DNA of 64,000 nucleotides from Cyrtodaria siliqua (taxonomy: Eukaryota > Mollusca > Bivalvia > Adapedonta > Hiatellidae): NCBI GenBank assembly GCA_037043455.1, contig JAWPHD010003282.1:62001-126000 (forward strand). The letters are read 5' to 3'. The notes below the pieces were generated by a model. That model did no database searches and was not told the origin of the DNA. It was given only the letters and a program-made list of their open reading frames with translations. The position numbers and the translations under genes were made by a program. Position 1 is the first letter of the stretch, and every line of letters begins with the position of its first letter. Of the stretch, positions 1-12,275 are shown in pieces.

Positions 1-174
1 TTTTTGGCACTGACAGTTCCAAGGCGGTAGCCATATTGTCAACCGTTTTTTTGTGTTTGTGACGTCATTTGCCTTTATTCCTTATTAAAATTGCCATTCA
101 TGTTTGTCGTTTTGCGTGTTTTTGGGTTTACTGTGTTCTGTGAAAGCTGCATTTCCTGTCCGACTTTTTAGACT
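1..174 (+). mobile_element. 3' tail end of RT-retroelement family A (5' part outside window)
   Basis: Last part of the non-coding 3' tail that follows the RT reading frame elsewhere in this window (for example 51661-52155). It starts at the conserved hairpin and the phrase GTTCCAAGGCGGTAGCC, and ends near TCCTGTCCGACTTTTTA, where other copies end GTCCGATATTTTTAT. No coding capacity. The first 915 bases, including this tail, recur at 25285-26200, so this copy spread by segmental duplication, not by its own insertion. Confidence 0.75.
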
Positions 175-914
175 TATTTATATGCACATCTAGCTGAAAT
201 GAACGTAATATTATTTTATATTGTGAAGTATTGTAAATCATCGGCATGACTTAAGTTGATATTCTTTTTCACTTACTTTTTGTATTCCAATGTAAGTATC
301 AGAGTTATCTCTCATGTAGTTAAAACATACTATTTCACATTTAACATACAAATAAGGTAAAGAGCAAGATTAAACATTACAAAATAACTGTTTTGGTCTC
401 AAGTTATAAAATCCACTTAACCAATCGACAATTTCCTTACCATTGTAAAGATATAGGGAACCACAAAGTTTACCATTTGTGAAATTACCTCCCTTTATAT
501 TGAAAAAGGAGCGAAATTATACTTTCTGTAAAACGTGTAGATTACCACATGTTGCTATTGTTTACGCATATGTCTTTTGAGACTTATTCCCTTAATACAA
601 CTGCTAAGTATGTAAGTCATATTGATCATGACCGCTTCTGCACATATCCCAGAATCTGGTCAACGGGATATATATGTTATTTACTTGCTAAACTTATTGT
701 TATCAGTATATTTTTAAATCAGTGATGTGTTAATCCTTGTAATAGCAAGTTATTTGAAGGAAAGGTTTTGGATTAGTGTGAAAGGGAAAACTGGTAGTGG
801 AGTTTTCTTTTTGCTTGCAACGAACATCTCAACTGTGGTTTCTTTTCAAAAACATAATAACGATGGTATTTCATTGTGTTTGCCAACAAATCTTCACATG
901 ATGAACTCTGAAAC
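175..914. repeat. Segmental duplication, copy 1 (partner 25450-26200)
   Basis: Non-coding DNA that matches 25450-26200 in the same order and orientation with scattered substitutions and small indels. A shared landmark is the phrase GTAAATCATCGGCATGACTTA. A short open frame at 727-927 is not conserved in the partner, so I do not call a gene. The duplication resumes at 1812-1982. Confidence 0.8.
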
Positions 915-1811
915 AAATGAGATATAGGGTCCTATAGAAACCACAGCGTCCAAACGCAATGGCATCGTACGTTCGCACTGTACTGCAAACAAGGACTTGA
1001 TAATACAATGAAAGAGACACAAAACAACAGAAAGGGTGGTGAAGACATGGTTACCAACATGGAACGGTCAGTAGGCAATAAGGCCTACTGGTTAGCTTGA
1101 ATCGATTTTATATGCGCACAATCCTCGCTATTATCCTGTCTTCAGCGCCCAAATAGGCAAGACAATGTAAACAAATTTACATCCCATATAAAAGGAATTC
1201 TCTAACAATAAAGTCAACATCCAGGGAAACTAACTAAAGAAACACATACAAAATAATAAACATCTCAGGATGTATCCGGAATCGTACTGAACAGCCATAG
1301 TAGTTGAAGCTAAAGAGAAATCCAATCTAGGGTATGACCAGAAAACCCTAGGGACGAAAGCTCATGCACCCACCTCCCTTAGTTGGAGTTTCAGTATGTA
1401 CAATCATAGAGTCCCAAGAGATAGTCCAGTCATCGCACAAGTGAAAAGTGAAGCGTAATGACTGACTGTAGAGGGGTCAATCTCTAAACATGCAGTGCGC
1501 TGTAAAACCAAAGGGTTATATCCTTTTCTGACGAACTTCCTGATTAAATGTGTAGACCCCTTTAATTTTCGAAGTTTATATACCACATCTCCATTTAAGG
1601 TTGATGTTGTACTTTTCCAGCAGGCCCTCGTTGCGGCGGTAGAATTTAGAGAAAGATCTACGTCGTTTGTGATAACGAAAACCTTGCTGAAGAAGTTTAC
1701 TTGTAATAACTTGATTTCGATCATTGAAGTCTATAACATCATTACACGCTCTTGCAAATCGAAATGAGCTGGGCGATATACACCCCGTGTGAGTTAGCAC
1801 GAGGTACATGC
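915..1811 (-). mobile_element. 5'-truncated RT element, diverged family B, with RT C-terminal relic
   Basis: On the minus strand, 1812 down to about 1409 encodes a broken version of the RT C-terminal region. It reads YRRNEGLL, then GDVVYKLRKL and LQRTACLEIDP, matching YRNPDLL, GDVIYKLRKI and LQRTACLVVDP of the family A element at 51 kb. At least two frameshifts break it. The remainder (about 915-1400) is a 3' tail unlike the family A tail but matching 18787-19165. The partner duplication at 26201-26208 lacks the whole block, so it looks like a discrete insertion. Family level only; the protein is dead. Confidence 0.65.
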
Positions 1812-1982
1812 GCAATCCGAAATAATACGAAATAAACGGAGACCGTCCAAAACATGTGACGTCGGCAAGGAAACGCAATACAGTATGTAAGTTTATGACC
1901 CATTTTCCATTTTTGGCAAATCGCATATAATTTTAGCGCAGCCAAGTTCATGGAAAAAACAAGAAGTTTAATCACACAAATT
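1812..1982. repeat. Segmental duplication, copy 1 continued (partner 26203-26369)
   Basis: Continues the 1-914 duplication after the inserted element. The phrase GAAATAATACGAAATAAACG here corresponds to GAAATAATACGAGATAAACG at 26214. Homology stops at CACACAAATTA, where the next RT relic begins on this copy. Confidence 0.75.
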
Positions 1983-3085
1983 AAGAAAGGTACAAATATC
2001 GGACAGGGTAAGCACCATTCAAGACGACAATCAACCACAAAACACAAAAACAAACACGCAAACAGACAAACGAGAAGGCAAAAGTAATAAAACATGCGAA
2101 CGACATCTTAAACACAAAATGGTTAACTATAGGGCTACCGTCTTTGAACGGTCAGTGGCAACAAAGGCCACTGGGGGTTCAAACCGGTTCTGGAGTGCAC
2201 CAAACCTCACTTACCCTACTGTCATCCCATTAAAACAGAACGGTGTAAATAAAGAAATGCCCGCCATGACCTAATCTCTAACCAACATAGCAGCATCAAT
2301 AGGCAAAATAAGTAAAGAGCAAATATGCTCGTGTAAATATAATACAAAAAACAATAGCTAGAAAGTCACACTGAATGTACTCAATGATTTGGAAGAAGCC
2401 AGAGCAACTAGACCATTAAAGGCATGACAAGAAAGATCACAGACAAACATCAAACGCCACCGTCCCATTGGGCTTTAGGTAGGCGTCATCATAGGGTCCA
2501 CAGCCTGTCCGGTCATCGTACAATTAAAGAGGGAAGCATAGTGGAGAACTGTAAAAGGGTCCACCACAAAGCATGCAGTACGCTGCAAAATGATAGGGTC
2601 ATACCTCTTTTGATAATCTTTTTAACAAGTTTAATAAATATAGTATTAAAGTGATCATGACCAAGAATCTTACGAAGTTTATAAATCACATCATCATAGA
2701 AGTCAGGTTGTGATAGTCCTTGTCGCAGATGAGTCCTTAAATTACTTTTATATTTGGAAAGAAGATCAGGGTTAAGCTAATACAATTTTGCAAAGGTTTT
2801 ACGAAGTTTATGGTAACGGTAACGCTGATTGAGTAGCTTTTAGTTATACAAAGATTACGAATATAAAAGTTCTCAACTCGAGGACAAGCTCTTGAGAAAC
2901 GAATAAGTTGAGACACATACACCCAATAAGAAGTTGCTCGGGGAACATCCCCATCAAATGTAGGGATAATTAACAATGTCAAAATTAGAATCATCTCCCT
3001 TCTCATAGATTTTGCTAATTAATTTTCATTCCAGAGATCTAAATGAATAATAGAAGCGTTATAAGCAGATATATTAGCTTTGTTA
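1983..3085 (-). mobile_element. 5'-truncated family A RT element (RT C-terminus plus tail)
   Basis: Read on the minus strand, 3085 to about 2476 aligns with the last ~200 codons of the RT protein at 50734-51660 (landmarks FDGDVPRATSYWVYVSQLIRF and RNLCITK), with frameshifts and stops. From 2475 down to 1989 lies the conserved non-coding tail, ending in the family's terminal GTCCGATATTTGTA. The 5' break falls just upstream of the FLDLDLSIENG segment. An open frame at 2424-2654 on the plus strand is only its antisense. Not functional. Confidence 0.8.
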
Positions 3086-4354
3086 AAGGTACACAATCCC
3101 GATAAAAGGCACACTAAAACTGAACAAATGTAACGGTCATTACGCATGTTGTTGTAAGTGATTACTGTATACGTGTGGGTTCATATGTAGCACTACGGGG
3201 TCGTATGCCATGCTTGGTACATTTAATAACAAGGTCCGGACTTCGCGTTGTGATTTCCATAATTTATTGGTACATATTAAACAGTCCGAAAATTACACAT
3301 TCATAATACGCTATGAAAATCCTGTTATATATATATATACACATCCGTTTAGTATAGTGGTTTTTAGTACGTCCATTTGTTGATTACTTAAATAGTCCTT
3401 ATTACTAAATGTCTTAGGTTCACAAAGTATAATAGTATTTAGAAACTTTCAAATGTCCAATTCTTCCAATTAGTAAGTAACGATGACTGCCCTACTATAC
3501 TGGCTTCCATAGTATAGTTTAAATTATCCCAAACCCTGTCTTAGACTTCGGGGATCCATCTTACAAGATCGACTGACTCTCGACTCTTTAACCATCGACT
3601 CTCGACTCTCTACTAGACTTTCCGTGCGCTCATTATTATACTAGAAGATTACCTATACTGCTTTTCGGCAGTTAGTCATGCCCCACATCTGGACATCGGT
3701 CTGTATCATTGCATGCATACATTACCCGCAAGACCTTTCGGCGAATGGTCTCCCCTAATATGGCTATACCTCTTAACTTCCAGACTTTCAGAGAAACTAA
3801 AGTTTGGAACAGGTAAACAATAACAGGTGTTCAGATGATTAGCCAACAACTAACTGATAGTATTAGGAAACACCCATTGCATGATCAGTTATAAGAGGGA
3901 TGTATTTTAAGTCTAATTGTGTTACATTTATAAACTGTTATTATGTTAAGACTGTAGTGTTACACATATATACAACATGCGCGCTGCCTAAATTCATCGA
4001 ATATTAATGAGATAAGGCGGTACTGTATGTGACGCTTCAGGTACTTTGTGAATCGACCACTGGTCTGTAAACGGGTATAAAAGTGGATTTAAGCAGACGC
4101 ATTTTATCACCGAAGTGATGTGACCAATTTTCAGTAGAAAGACCTAATAGGAAATACAAGTCATTAGAAATTGAAAAGGAAGCTAAAGATATACTTAGGC
4201 TCGAAACTAATGGTAAAGATGGAGATATAGTATTTGTTGTGAAGTTATGCATGCATGGTTTACACATATAAGTACACATATAAGTAGATTATAAATAAAC
4301 ATGGTTTTAATGAATTCCTCTTAATTTATGCATGAATTGAAATTTTGAAATTTA
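3086..4354. other. Non-coding stretch, nothing recognised
   Basis: AT-rich sequence without a convincing exon. Small direct repeats of CGACTCTCGACTC occur at about 3580-3612. The 80-codon minus frame at 4037-4279 has no domain features. Confidence 0.5.
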
Positions 4355-4500
4355 AGAGATACAGAGATAGAGAGAGACATAGATAGTCAAAAAGAGGGAG
4401 AGGAAAGAGAGAGAGAGACACACACACACAGAAAGAGAGATACAGAGAAAGAAAAAAAGCGAAAGGGAGGGCGGGAAAAGAGTGAGAAAAGGGGAGAGTT
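4355..4500. repeat. GA/CA-rich low-complexity tract
   Basis: Purine-rich imperfect (GA)n with a short (CA)n at about 4418-4430. Simple-sequence DNA without coding potential. Confidence 0.85.
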
Positions 4501-6340
4501 TCTATTTAGTCTTATAAATATATGCGTAAGAGCCGGAGGACTCCACACCCCAATGTTTCGGGGTGGGCCCCAATATTGATGTTTTCACGAAACAAAAAAA
4601 ATGCAACACAAATGTATGAATTGGCAATCTGAACATTAAAATTCTGATTGATAATATTTCAAAATCAAAGGAAATATGAAAGATGTCATCTTCCGTCTGT
4701 ATGACAGGGTAAGTGTTAACTAAAAACCGAAAAGTAGTATACCAATTAAGTTCAAATACTAGTAATTAACCTTTCCTAAGTTTGTTGATTTGTGAAGTAA
4801 TTTTAAATGAAAACTGGCCCATAACCAGCCCTGAAATTTAACCGAGGCTTATCCCTTATGTTGGTGTCCGGTGGCATTAACCTCCCTCTCCACCCTAGAT
4901 TTTGTTTTAATTTCCTTCAATGTGTTGCATTTCCCCCAGGGTCCTTATATACTAGTATATAGTTGTTTTTTTGTGAAGTATATACATTCCCAAATTCAAC
5001 CAAGGCAAATACCTCTGTGTGCCCCAGTGTAGCTACGGACCTGGAGAAGCAATATGTTGAAAGGCAATGGTTTATATTCAAGGTGGACAGACGTAACGGA
5101 CACTGGCTGCTCAAAACAGCGTTACCTTGATCCTGGTTACTCATGTAAAGGACCTTGGCGGGTAAAAACACGTAAACTGTTAACAAATATTTAATATTAC
5201 TTTACAATATGATACATTTTAAAAATGATCGCACCCACGGAACACTAGATGCATTTGTGTGTCTAAATTCATGAAGAACAGGTTATAAAAACAGTGTTTT
5301 AAGTGTTTTACACACCGACGTGTGAAAGTACGTCTAGTTCTATGAAAATTGTGATTATTTCAAAAATGGTGACTGCTATTGGCATATGTCTTGAATTATG
5401 TATGTTCAGCCATAACATCCATTGGACGTATTTAATACATAATAATATCTACCGATTGCCAGAAGCGTTAAGTTGTTTGTGCATTTCAAATTAACGGATC
5501 CTGTTTGCTCATGGCACCGGATCCTGTTTGCTTCTGACACAGGATCCTAGTCGGTAGTTGCAAACATACATCTTAAAAAAACGACTAGATATGTTCCCCT
5601 GTTTGAACTATCTCGGTCTGATATCAGCGGTGGAAGGTAAAGCTGCGACATTTTCAATTGGGTGGGGTTTGTGCGGGGGTCAACTTATGAAAAAGAAACA
5701 ATGTGCTGAGATATTTTAAAGATTTTCACATTTAACGAGTTTTCACCCTCCAAACATTGGCGTGGAACTCGTACACTTCAAGTGGGCTGGCGTGGTCTAC
5801 TTGATAGCACGTTGCATTTGATCCGGTTGAAGCCTTATCGCCGCAAGTCAATTTCTTCTGTGTATTACTGAGTAAAACATGTTCCCTTATTCTCGTCCGT
5901 CGGATTGTATGTACACCGGTTCTGTGTTTCGTAGTTTATCCTTGGAACAATTTGCTAACTTGATAAACAGTTAAACAACATTCAGCTAAATGTTATGTGA
6001 TAACCTTTTCAAATCATAGGATGATTCCGATGAGGGTGCTCCCCTCGAGGGACTGTTAGGGGCTTAACTAGGGCGTTACTAGTGTGGTCCCGCGGCAAAC
6101 TTCATGAACATGTTTTATTCCCAGATACGCTGTGGTTCGTTTTTTTCCCACTATTTTATTTAACGCTGACATGTTGATGATACATTCTGAATCCTTATAT
6201 TCCCTCGCCCCTACTTTTTCGTTTGTTTGTTGTTGTTTGTTGTTGTTGTTTTTTTGTTTTTTATGTATTGTGTTGTTTTTTTAATTTTCTGATTTTTGCA
6301 GATAGTGCCTTTTGAATAAACATTTTTTTTAAATACTGAA
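4501..6340. other. Non-coding stretch, nothing recognised
   Basis: No exon-like frame. GGATCCTGTTTGCT occurs twice at about 5496-5533, with a third partial GGATCC nearby. TTG-rich simple sequence lies at 6221-6260. The minus frame at 4917-5186 (89 codons) has no recognisable family features. Confidence 0.5.
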
Positions 6341-6600
6341 TGTTTTTAACGGCTCATCAACACAGTATAGGTTAGTTAGAGCCGCTCCAGAGAGAGGGGA
6401 ATGATACATAGGAATCCGGGAACCGTGCCCTACTCTTATTATCGAATTCTTGTGCTCGGAGGATAGACCGATACACGAGACCGCCCGGTTTACGTCCCCA
6501 TCCGACGGACGAGGCTAAGAGAAAGTGTCTTGCCCAAGAACACACCGACGAAACTCAGTGGCACCACGGAGGATTAAACCCGGAGCCACCGGTTACAGAT
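6341..6600 (-). repeat. tRNA-derived SINE, copy with damaged head
   Basis: Matches the better copy at 12850-13165 across its body (shared landmarks CCAGAGAGAGGGGAA, CGGTTTACGTCCCCATCC and GTGTCTTGCCCAAGAACAC). On the minus strand the tRNA-like head is largely lost beyond the B-box region. The A-rich tail of the element appears here as the T-run near 6340. Confidence 0.7.
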
Positions 6601-6619
6601 ATAATCAAAGTACCGAAAG

Positions 6620-7400
6620 TACTGAGAGCCTGGTGAACTATGATGAAATTGCGTCTTAGAATAAGGTCGTGTTTGACTACAATGAAAAATCATTACTGTT
6701 TGTTTACAATAGTTTTGATGAATCCTGAACAAGATCTGAGAAACCGCGAATCCTGCTCTCGGGGTGGATTCGTGCAGATTCAAGACGGATCATTCGGAAC
6801 ACTTCGGCCAATGATGCTACGAATGACAACAGATCAGGCCTAAAAAATGTTTGTTTCGGTAACATCTTCAAAAAAATTAGGTAGTGTAGGGATTTATTTT
6901 ATTAATTTATTTTTTTCCTCTGACTTTGCATGGCTAAAACAGAACCTTGGCTAGACCTTGGAACAAGGTGTGTGTTCGAATGTTCATCGCATTAACTGTT
7001 ATTTCATTAAATAAATAAAACATTCAATAGTAAATAAATTTAATAAACCTGACAATCCTGTATTACTAGTCAAAAGCTGTTCGTGTGTACACTGGTCACA
7101 GATAATGTTTTTCCATTTGCAGGCGTTTAAGGACATATTTCAATTAAATGATTCCAAGACATATTAAGGATTTTAATATTAAAATTTACCCAAGGGTTAC
7201 AATATTCATAAAGTCCAGGCATTCGTAATTTATTTTTATTTACCAAGTAATTTATATTAACTTGTAAGCTAGGGTTAAACGACAAACCACATTAAAAATA
7301 CACTCACAAAATATTGATGACTATTGAATATTTCTGTGTGTTTACTCAATTGATTATTTTGTTCATTCATTTATATTTACATTTCCATTCTGTTAAAGCT
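6620..7400. other. Non-coding stretch, nothing recognised
   Basis: AT-rich; a 67-codon plus frame at 6640-6843 overlaps a 69-codon minus frame, and neither shows domain features. Confidence 0.4.
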
Positions 7401-7408
7401 ACGCAATT

Positions 7409-7976
7409 TCATCTATGTGATTCAATTTCGGTACAGTCTGGTACAATCATGCGTTCTGGTCTGTCACACATGTATTCATAAAACATCAAAGGCCACATAT
7501 CTTTACGATTACATTGTTCAGAATGTAATGACCTCCTCTCAAAGAGTCGCGCGGGAATGGTTACCGTCCGTGGTATCGAGTTATAGACAGGTGATGTGTA
7601 CCAGTAGTGTACCAGATGAAGTTTCGCGCGCAATTGGAGAAGGAATTACAAAGGATAGTTGCTTATGCGATAACCATAACTGACCAAACCTATTAAATAG
7701 TATATGAAGACTATAGAAGGCCATGTCACAAATATATGTATAGTTCTTAAATACTAAAAAAGAAGAAACACGTGTTAAAATATGGGTCTTCTTTTTCAGG
7801 CAATGCGTCGATTCATCAGTGAGGCTGTAGTTAGGATTCGTGAAAAAACATGGTTAGTAAAGCTTGGTGAACAAGTTTACCATGCTAAAAACTGTATGAG
7901 GTCATTGTCGTGTCAAACGGCGACAAAACCCGTCATGCAGCGCGCTGCGGGGAAAGTGCCTATTGCGGGTCCATAG
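7409..7976. other. Possible coding island, uncertain strand
   Basis: Base composition rises compared with the flanks. On the minus strand 7633-7409 is a 74-codon frame rich in aromatic, charged and Cys residues, ending CTEIESHR-stop, which could be a terminal exon. On the plus strand 7417-7683 is open for 88 codons. A strong acceptor-like signal, TCTTCTTTTTCAG, ends at 7799 and leads into an open frame to 7976. I recognise no domain in any of them. They may be exons of one unidentified gene or chance frames. Confidence 0.2.
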
Positions 7977-7979
7977 TTT

Positions 7980-8995
7980 ATTTTAGGGTAAAGATGGAAG
8001 ATATGCGTTTGATGGTGTTGCAAGAGAAATAAGGTATACAAATAACTGGTTACAAATCGCAATAAACTATCCTAGGAGATCAATACAGCGTAAATTTTTA
8101 CAAGATCACATGATGATCACGTGATGATGATGATTGATCTATTCATAGACCGCACAGCAAAACGATGGAACAATAGATGAAATAGATACATAAACAATAT
8201 ATAACTTAAACAATGTATCGAAGAAATTATTTGCAATTTAATTTTTTTAAATGATATTACCTTATTTGTATCCGCTAGATGGAAAACAAGTGAAGATAAA
8301 TTTAAGATAAATTTCATATTTAATAGAAGTTTGAGAGTCGACATTGTAAATGTGTTTATTGAAAATAAGTCGAAAGGTGGCAAAAAAGGGTAAAATATGA
8401 AGACTGATGTATGGAGTATAGATTGTGGCTTCATCATACCATACACGTGTGCACTTAACAAGCTATGACATTTGCAGGTTTTCAGAAATGGCCCTTCATG
8501 CAACCATAACAGGAATGGGCATCACATATTATTCCTTTATAGCCATCAAATTATTTTGCCAAGTGGGGTTGTAATACCAATGACATAAACATGCTAACCA
8601 GAGCGAGTATGTTTGGCAGCAGGAAAAATGCACAGGTGGTCAGAGTCCTCAGAGTTGTCAGAGTTTGAACCAGTTGGGTTGAAAGTCCTATCTTCTCCAT
8701 CCATCTTCATCACCAGCCTCGCCACCAGCACCATTATCTTCAGTATCATCACCATCATCATCATAATCACTAGGCTGTTATTCTTCTTGAAAGATAAATC
8801 TTAAATCAATAAAGAATGCTTTATATTGACTGAATTATTGTGTTAAATGCTGTTACTAAACAATGTTACCATTTTATATGGCGGTAAGTTAACCTAACCA
8901 TATTCCTGTATACAAACCATTTTTATTGGAATTATCTGCAAGCAAATGACACTTTTTCCATATAAAACAGAGGTGGAAGAAGAAAGACCTTAAAT
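7980..8995. other. Non-coding stretch, nothing recognised
   Basis: Frames at 8117-8503 (minus) and 8613-8804 (plus) are hydrophobic, low-complexity translations of AT-rich and ATC-rich sequence. An imperfect (ATC)n tract lies at about 8730-8768. Confidence 0.45.
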
Positions 8996-8998
8996 CTT

Positions 8999-9505
8999 GT
9001 CAGTATTTATTAACATTCACACTAGCGTTCGTTTAGTGCAGTGTGGCGGCTGTAAAAAGTCTCCCCGTGCTACGAATCAGTAGTGTTATTTTTTACTGGT
9101 CCTTTGGGACCAACGAGCCCAATATAGGTGGCTTTGAAGTAGAATACCGTTTAAGCCGGTGCTAGGGGGCGTGAGAAGTTTTGCTTTTTTCATTACTTCT
9201 CATGAACAGACTCAATAAAACCGAGTTTGCTGCTTTATTCTCTTAATTGTGTTTGTTGCTCTCAAAGGATCACCTTTATCAGTATTTATTAACATTCACA
9301 CTAGCGTTCGTTTAGTGAAGTGTTGCGGCTGTAAAAAGTCTCCCCTTGCTACGAATCAGTAGTGTTATTTTTTACTGGTTCTTTGGGACTAACGAGCCCA
9401 ATATAGGTGGCTTTGAAGTAGAATACCGATTAAGCGGTGCTAGGGGGCTTGAGAAGTGTTGCTTCTTTCATTACTTCTCATGAACAGACTCAATCAAACA
9501 GAGAA
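8999..9505 (+). repeat. 279-bp tandem repeat, about 1.8 units
   Basis: The phrase CAGTATTTATTAACATTCAC begins at 9001 and again at 9280, giving a 279-bp period. The second unit stops near 9505. The same unit in the opposite orientation forms three copies at 32993-33855. Each unit contains an imperfect inverted repeat around GAGAAGTnTTGCTT...TTACTTCTCATG. Non-coding. Confidence 0.85.
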
Positions 9506-9829
9506 CTGTGAATGAATTAGTAATTAACATGACAGATACCATGGTATAATATAATAATAACTCTTAAGGATTATTTCCGTGAACTAAAAAGGATTCTATA
9601 AAGGAGCAGTTTGCTTTGATTTTGACCTGTTATAATCTAGTGTACTTAGAGCCGTGCACAGCAATGATTCTTAAGTTCATGAGCACAATCCGTAATGAGT
9701 CTATCATCTTACATTTATTCGCTTTCACTCACCTATGTTTAAATGCCAAGATCAAGTGAGTTTGAATGGGAACTCCACACTATTATGTTAACTGAATGCC
9801 TTCACATAACCAACAAGAGGTCAATGACC

Positions 9830-10066
9830 TTGAAGTTCTACTGATAGATTTCGATAGCTTGATCAGTAATGGGAACCTGTGAAGTTTTATGGAATAAGAC
9901 CAACACTTTCTGAGAAGCTGTCGTCACGTCTTTTCATATTATCACTCTATCTAAAAAAAAGGATGGTCGCTAGCAGCCATGTTTGATATAGAATCAATGG
10001 ATTTGTTTCGGTCCAACTACATGTCATGCCATTTATTAGTAAAGGTTCCAAATCAATACCACTTAA
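9830..10066 (+). repeat. Dispersed repeat, degenerate copy
   Basis: Contains the phrases GTAAAGGTTCCAAATCAATA and GCAGCCATGTTTGATAT, which recur in variant form at 10862-11105, 13595-13880, 16325-16600 and 16605-16880. Interrupted by the hAT-like element that follows. Confidence 0.6.
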
Positions 10067-10861
10067 GTAGTTGCTAGATGTGTAACAATAAACCAAACTA
10101 TCGATGAATTGCAATTGTTATCGTCCCAATATCAATGCATCGATAGCAACATGAACTATCGATTACTATCGCCAATATTATGCAGAACTATCAATAGTTT
10201 CAATAGTCTGTATACATTTCATTTAATAATCTGATTAATAACTTTATTTGTGTATTTTTACATCTTCTCAGTTGTGTTTTCCTCTAATAAAAATAGCCAT
10301 TTCCAGAATTAAGCAGCTGACGCATGTAATAGGGTAGTAGTAATGATTTGAATATAAATGAGGATTCCCAAAGTTGTAAACTAATATCGACTACTACAAG
10401 ACGGGACGATTGATTGTTAAACATGCACAATTTAGGAATCCAAAACTAATGCTTGTACATTATTTATTCTAATGACACAAATATTTTTTTATGAACGTTT
10501 ATTTTGGTGAGTATTTTGTTGGTTTTGAACATCAGCTACTTTATTGGACCACTTCCCTCATATTGCAGGTTATTTGAATGTCACTCATAGTAACAACAAA
10601 AACGCCAAAATGCAAAGTCCTCTTTGTGGATAATAATTTATTTGTGTTTTTATAGTTCATCTTGTTCATTTGGAGATAATATAAAAAAAAGTATAATTTC
10701 ATCTGCTTCTTTGTTATAGTTGTATCTCATAAGGTAGTTGTAATAATTTAATTTTGCCCACTAGTATATCTCAATCGTAATAGTATTACAATTGTAATGC
10801 TGCAATAGCAATAATATCGCAATAGTCAATTGTCTCTTCAATAATCAGCCCTACTAGTTGC
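10067..10861. mobile_element. Non-autonomous hAT-like DNA transposon with 8-bp target duplication
   Basis: The 779-bp element runs 10075-10853. It is flanked by GTAGTTGC (10067-10074) and CTAGTTGC (10854-10861), a 7/8 match. An 8-bp duplication is typical of hAT elements. Left end starts TAGATGTGTAACAATAA; right end read inward starts TAGGGCTGATTATTG, so termini share the TAG start and a loosely similar continuation. The interior is rich in ATCGATAG/ATTGCAAT-type words and has no ORF. It splits a dispersed repeat whose halves lie on either side. The superfamily call is inference from TSD length and ends. Confidence 0.55.
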
Positions 10862-11105
10862 CTAAAACTTGTATTTAAGCTGTTGCAGCCATCTTGAATT
10901 TCCGGCCAACCTGATTTTTCTTGGGTCAAACTGGACAACATTTCTGTAAAGTTTTATTAAAGTCATTTTGGTAAAGGTACCAAACCGATACCACTTATGG
11001 TTTTAGAGAAATAATCGCCATTAAATTGTATTTAGCAAATATATTTTTAGACATGGTGTCCATCTTGAATTTTAGGCCAACCTGATTTTTACTTAGGACC
11101 AACTA
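10862..11105 (+). repeat. Dispersed repeat, continuation of the 9830 copy
   Basis: Resumes after the hAT-like insertion with CAGCCATCTTGAATTTCCGG. It includes a second degenerate copy at about 10960-11105, marked by GGTAAAGGTACCAAACCGATA and a second CATCTTGAATTTT. Confidence 0.6.
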
Positions 11106-12180
11106 CTAGTCTAGACATCGAGAGCAATATTCCTATATTCCTAAATATAATGATTTATAACCTATGCAACATTATTATCTAATTCATTTGTATCCTACTC
11201 TTAAAATATACTCTTATATATATTTTCTCAGGTATAAAAATGTCATGCTACCACACATTTTAATTATAAAGCTATATCAATTAAATCCCTTCAATTAAAT
11301 ATAGCCCTGTTTGACAATATTGTTGCAGGCTTGATCTTGATTTTGTACCTATTTCAAACAATTAAAGTGCCTTACTATGTAATATTCTGTAGTATAAGTA
11401 TGTTTTTTCCCATTTTATTCCTGTGGCGTCAATTCCCGCGGTGTTCCTCGCCTGTGTGCTCCCCATGCGCATTTTACCCCAATTCAAAAGGCCCCTGGTC
11501 CCATTTCCAAAAATGCAAAAAAATCCCTGCCCTTACAACATCAACCTTAGACTGACTTTGTTCTTATGTTTGTTCATAATATATGAGACAACTCAAGCTA
11601 TCATCAAATAAAATAGTCTGCATTAAGTCCCCTTTAAATTGTCGTCTTCAAACATAAGTGGTTCAGAGCTATTCAGAATAAGGCTAATAAACACTTTTAG
11701 GATTAAAGATTATATTTTGATTCTAATTAAACTATAACCACTGAGACGTCAGCCAGTCTACATCAACCTTAGCATATCCTTAGACTGCGCCACATCCGTC
11801 AATAAAATACATGACTGTCAGTAGACACTACACGTGATAAAATAAAACGCACATTATCGGGGAGACACAACCCAGACATGTTTTGAAATTGTTTGCATCT
11901 ATAGATTGTGCATGCCCATCTCCAGCGAAGCTGCATCTGACTTTGTGTAGATGTTGAAAATGGAATCATTTGAAAGAATTTAGCTTGTTTGTTTGGAAAC
12001 TTAGATTATGATGTGTTTATTAAATAATAAAAAAGAATTAGGATTTCTATACATGTATCAAGCCAAAACAAACAAACGTTACTGTAGTGGATACGGAGAA
12101 TCTCTTAGTTTATATGAACTTTTCCAGGTTATTAATTGAAACAATAGGAATAATTGTAAATCCCAGTAAGAAAATCATCT
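11106..12180. other. Non-coding stretch, nothing recognised
   Basis: Two overlapping plus frames near 11331-11611 give hydrophobic, proline-containing translations without a recognisable domain. Confidence 0.45.
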
Positions 12181-12275
12181 GCAGCCTTCCCCTGCCACCC
12201 ACCCCCACCCCCGACACCCACCTACGCCATAACTATCATCCACACACACACGCACGCATGCGTACAAACGCACCT
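12181..12275. repeat. C/CA-rich simple repeat
   Basis: Imperfect CCCACCC followed by (CA)n and CACGCACGCATGCG. The plus frame crossing it (12087-12320) is low-complexity Pro/His and is not called. Confidence 0.75.

Noticed and set aside
2424..2654. Plus-strand frame, with similar ones at 19105-19419, 51421-51771 and 53452-53802 on the other strand
   Set aside because: Antisense of the conserved RT C-terminus and tail; recurrence reflects the element, not a second gene.
4355..4500. GA-rich tract as a regulatory element
   Set aside because: No adjacent gene; simple repeat is the sufficient explanation.
8117..8503. 128-codon minus frame
   Set aside because: Hydrophobic low-complexity translation of AT-rich DNA with no domain or splice support.
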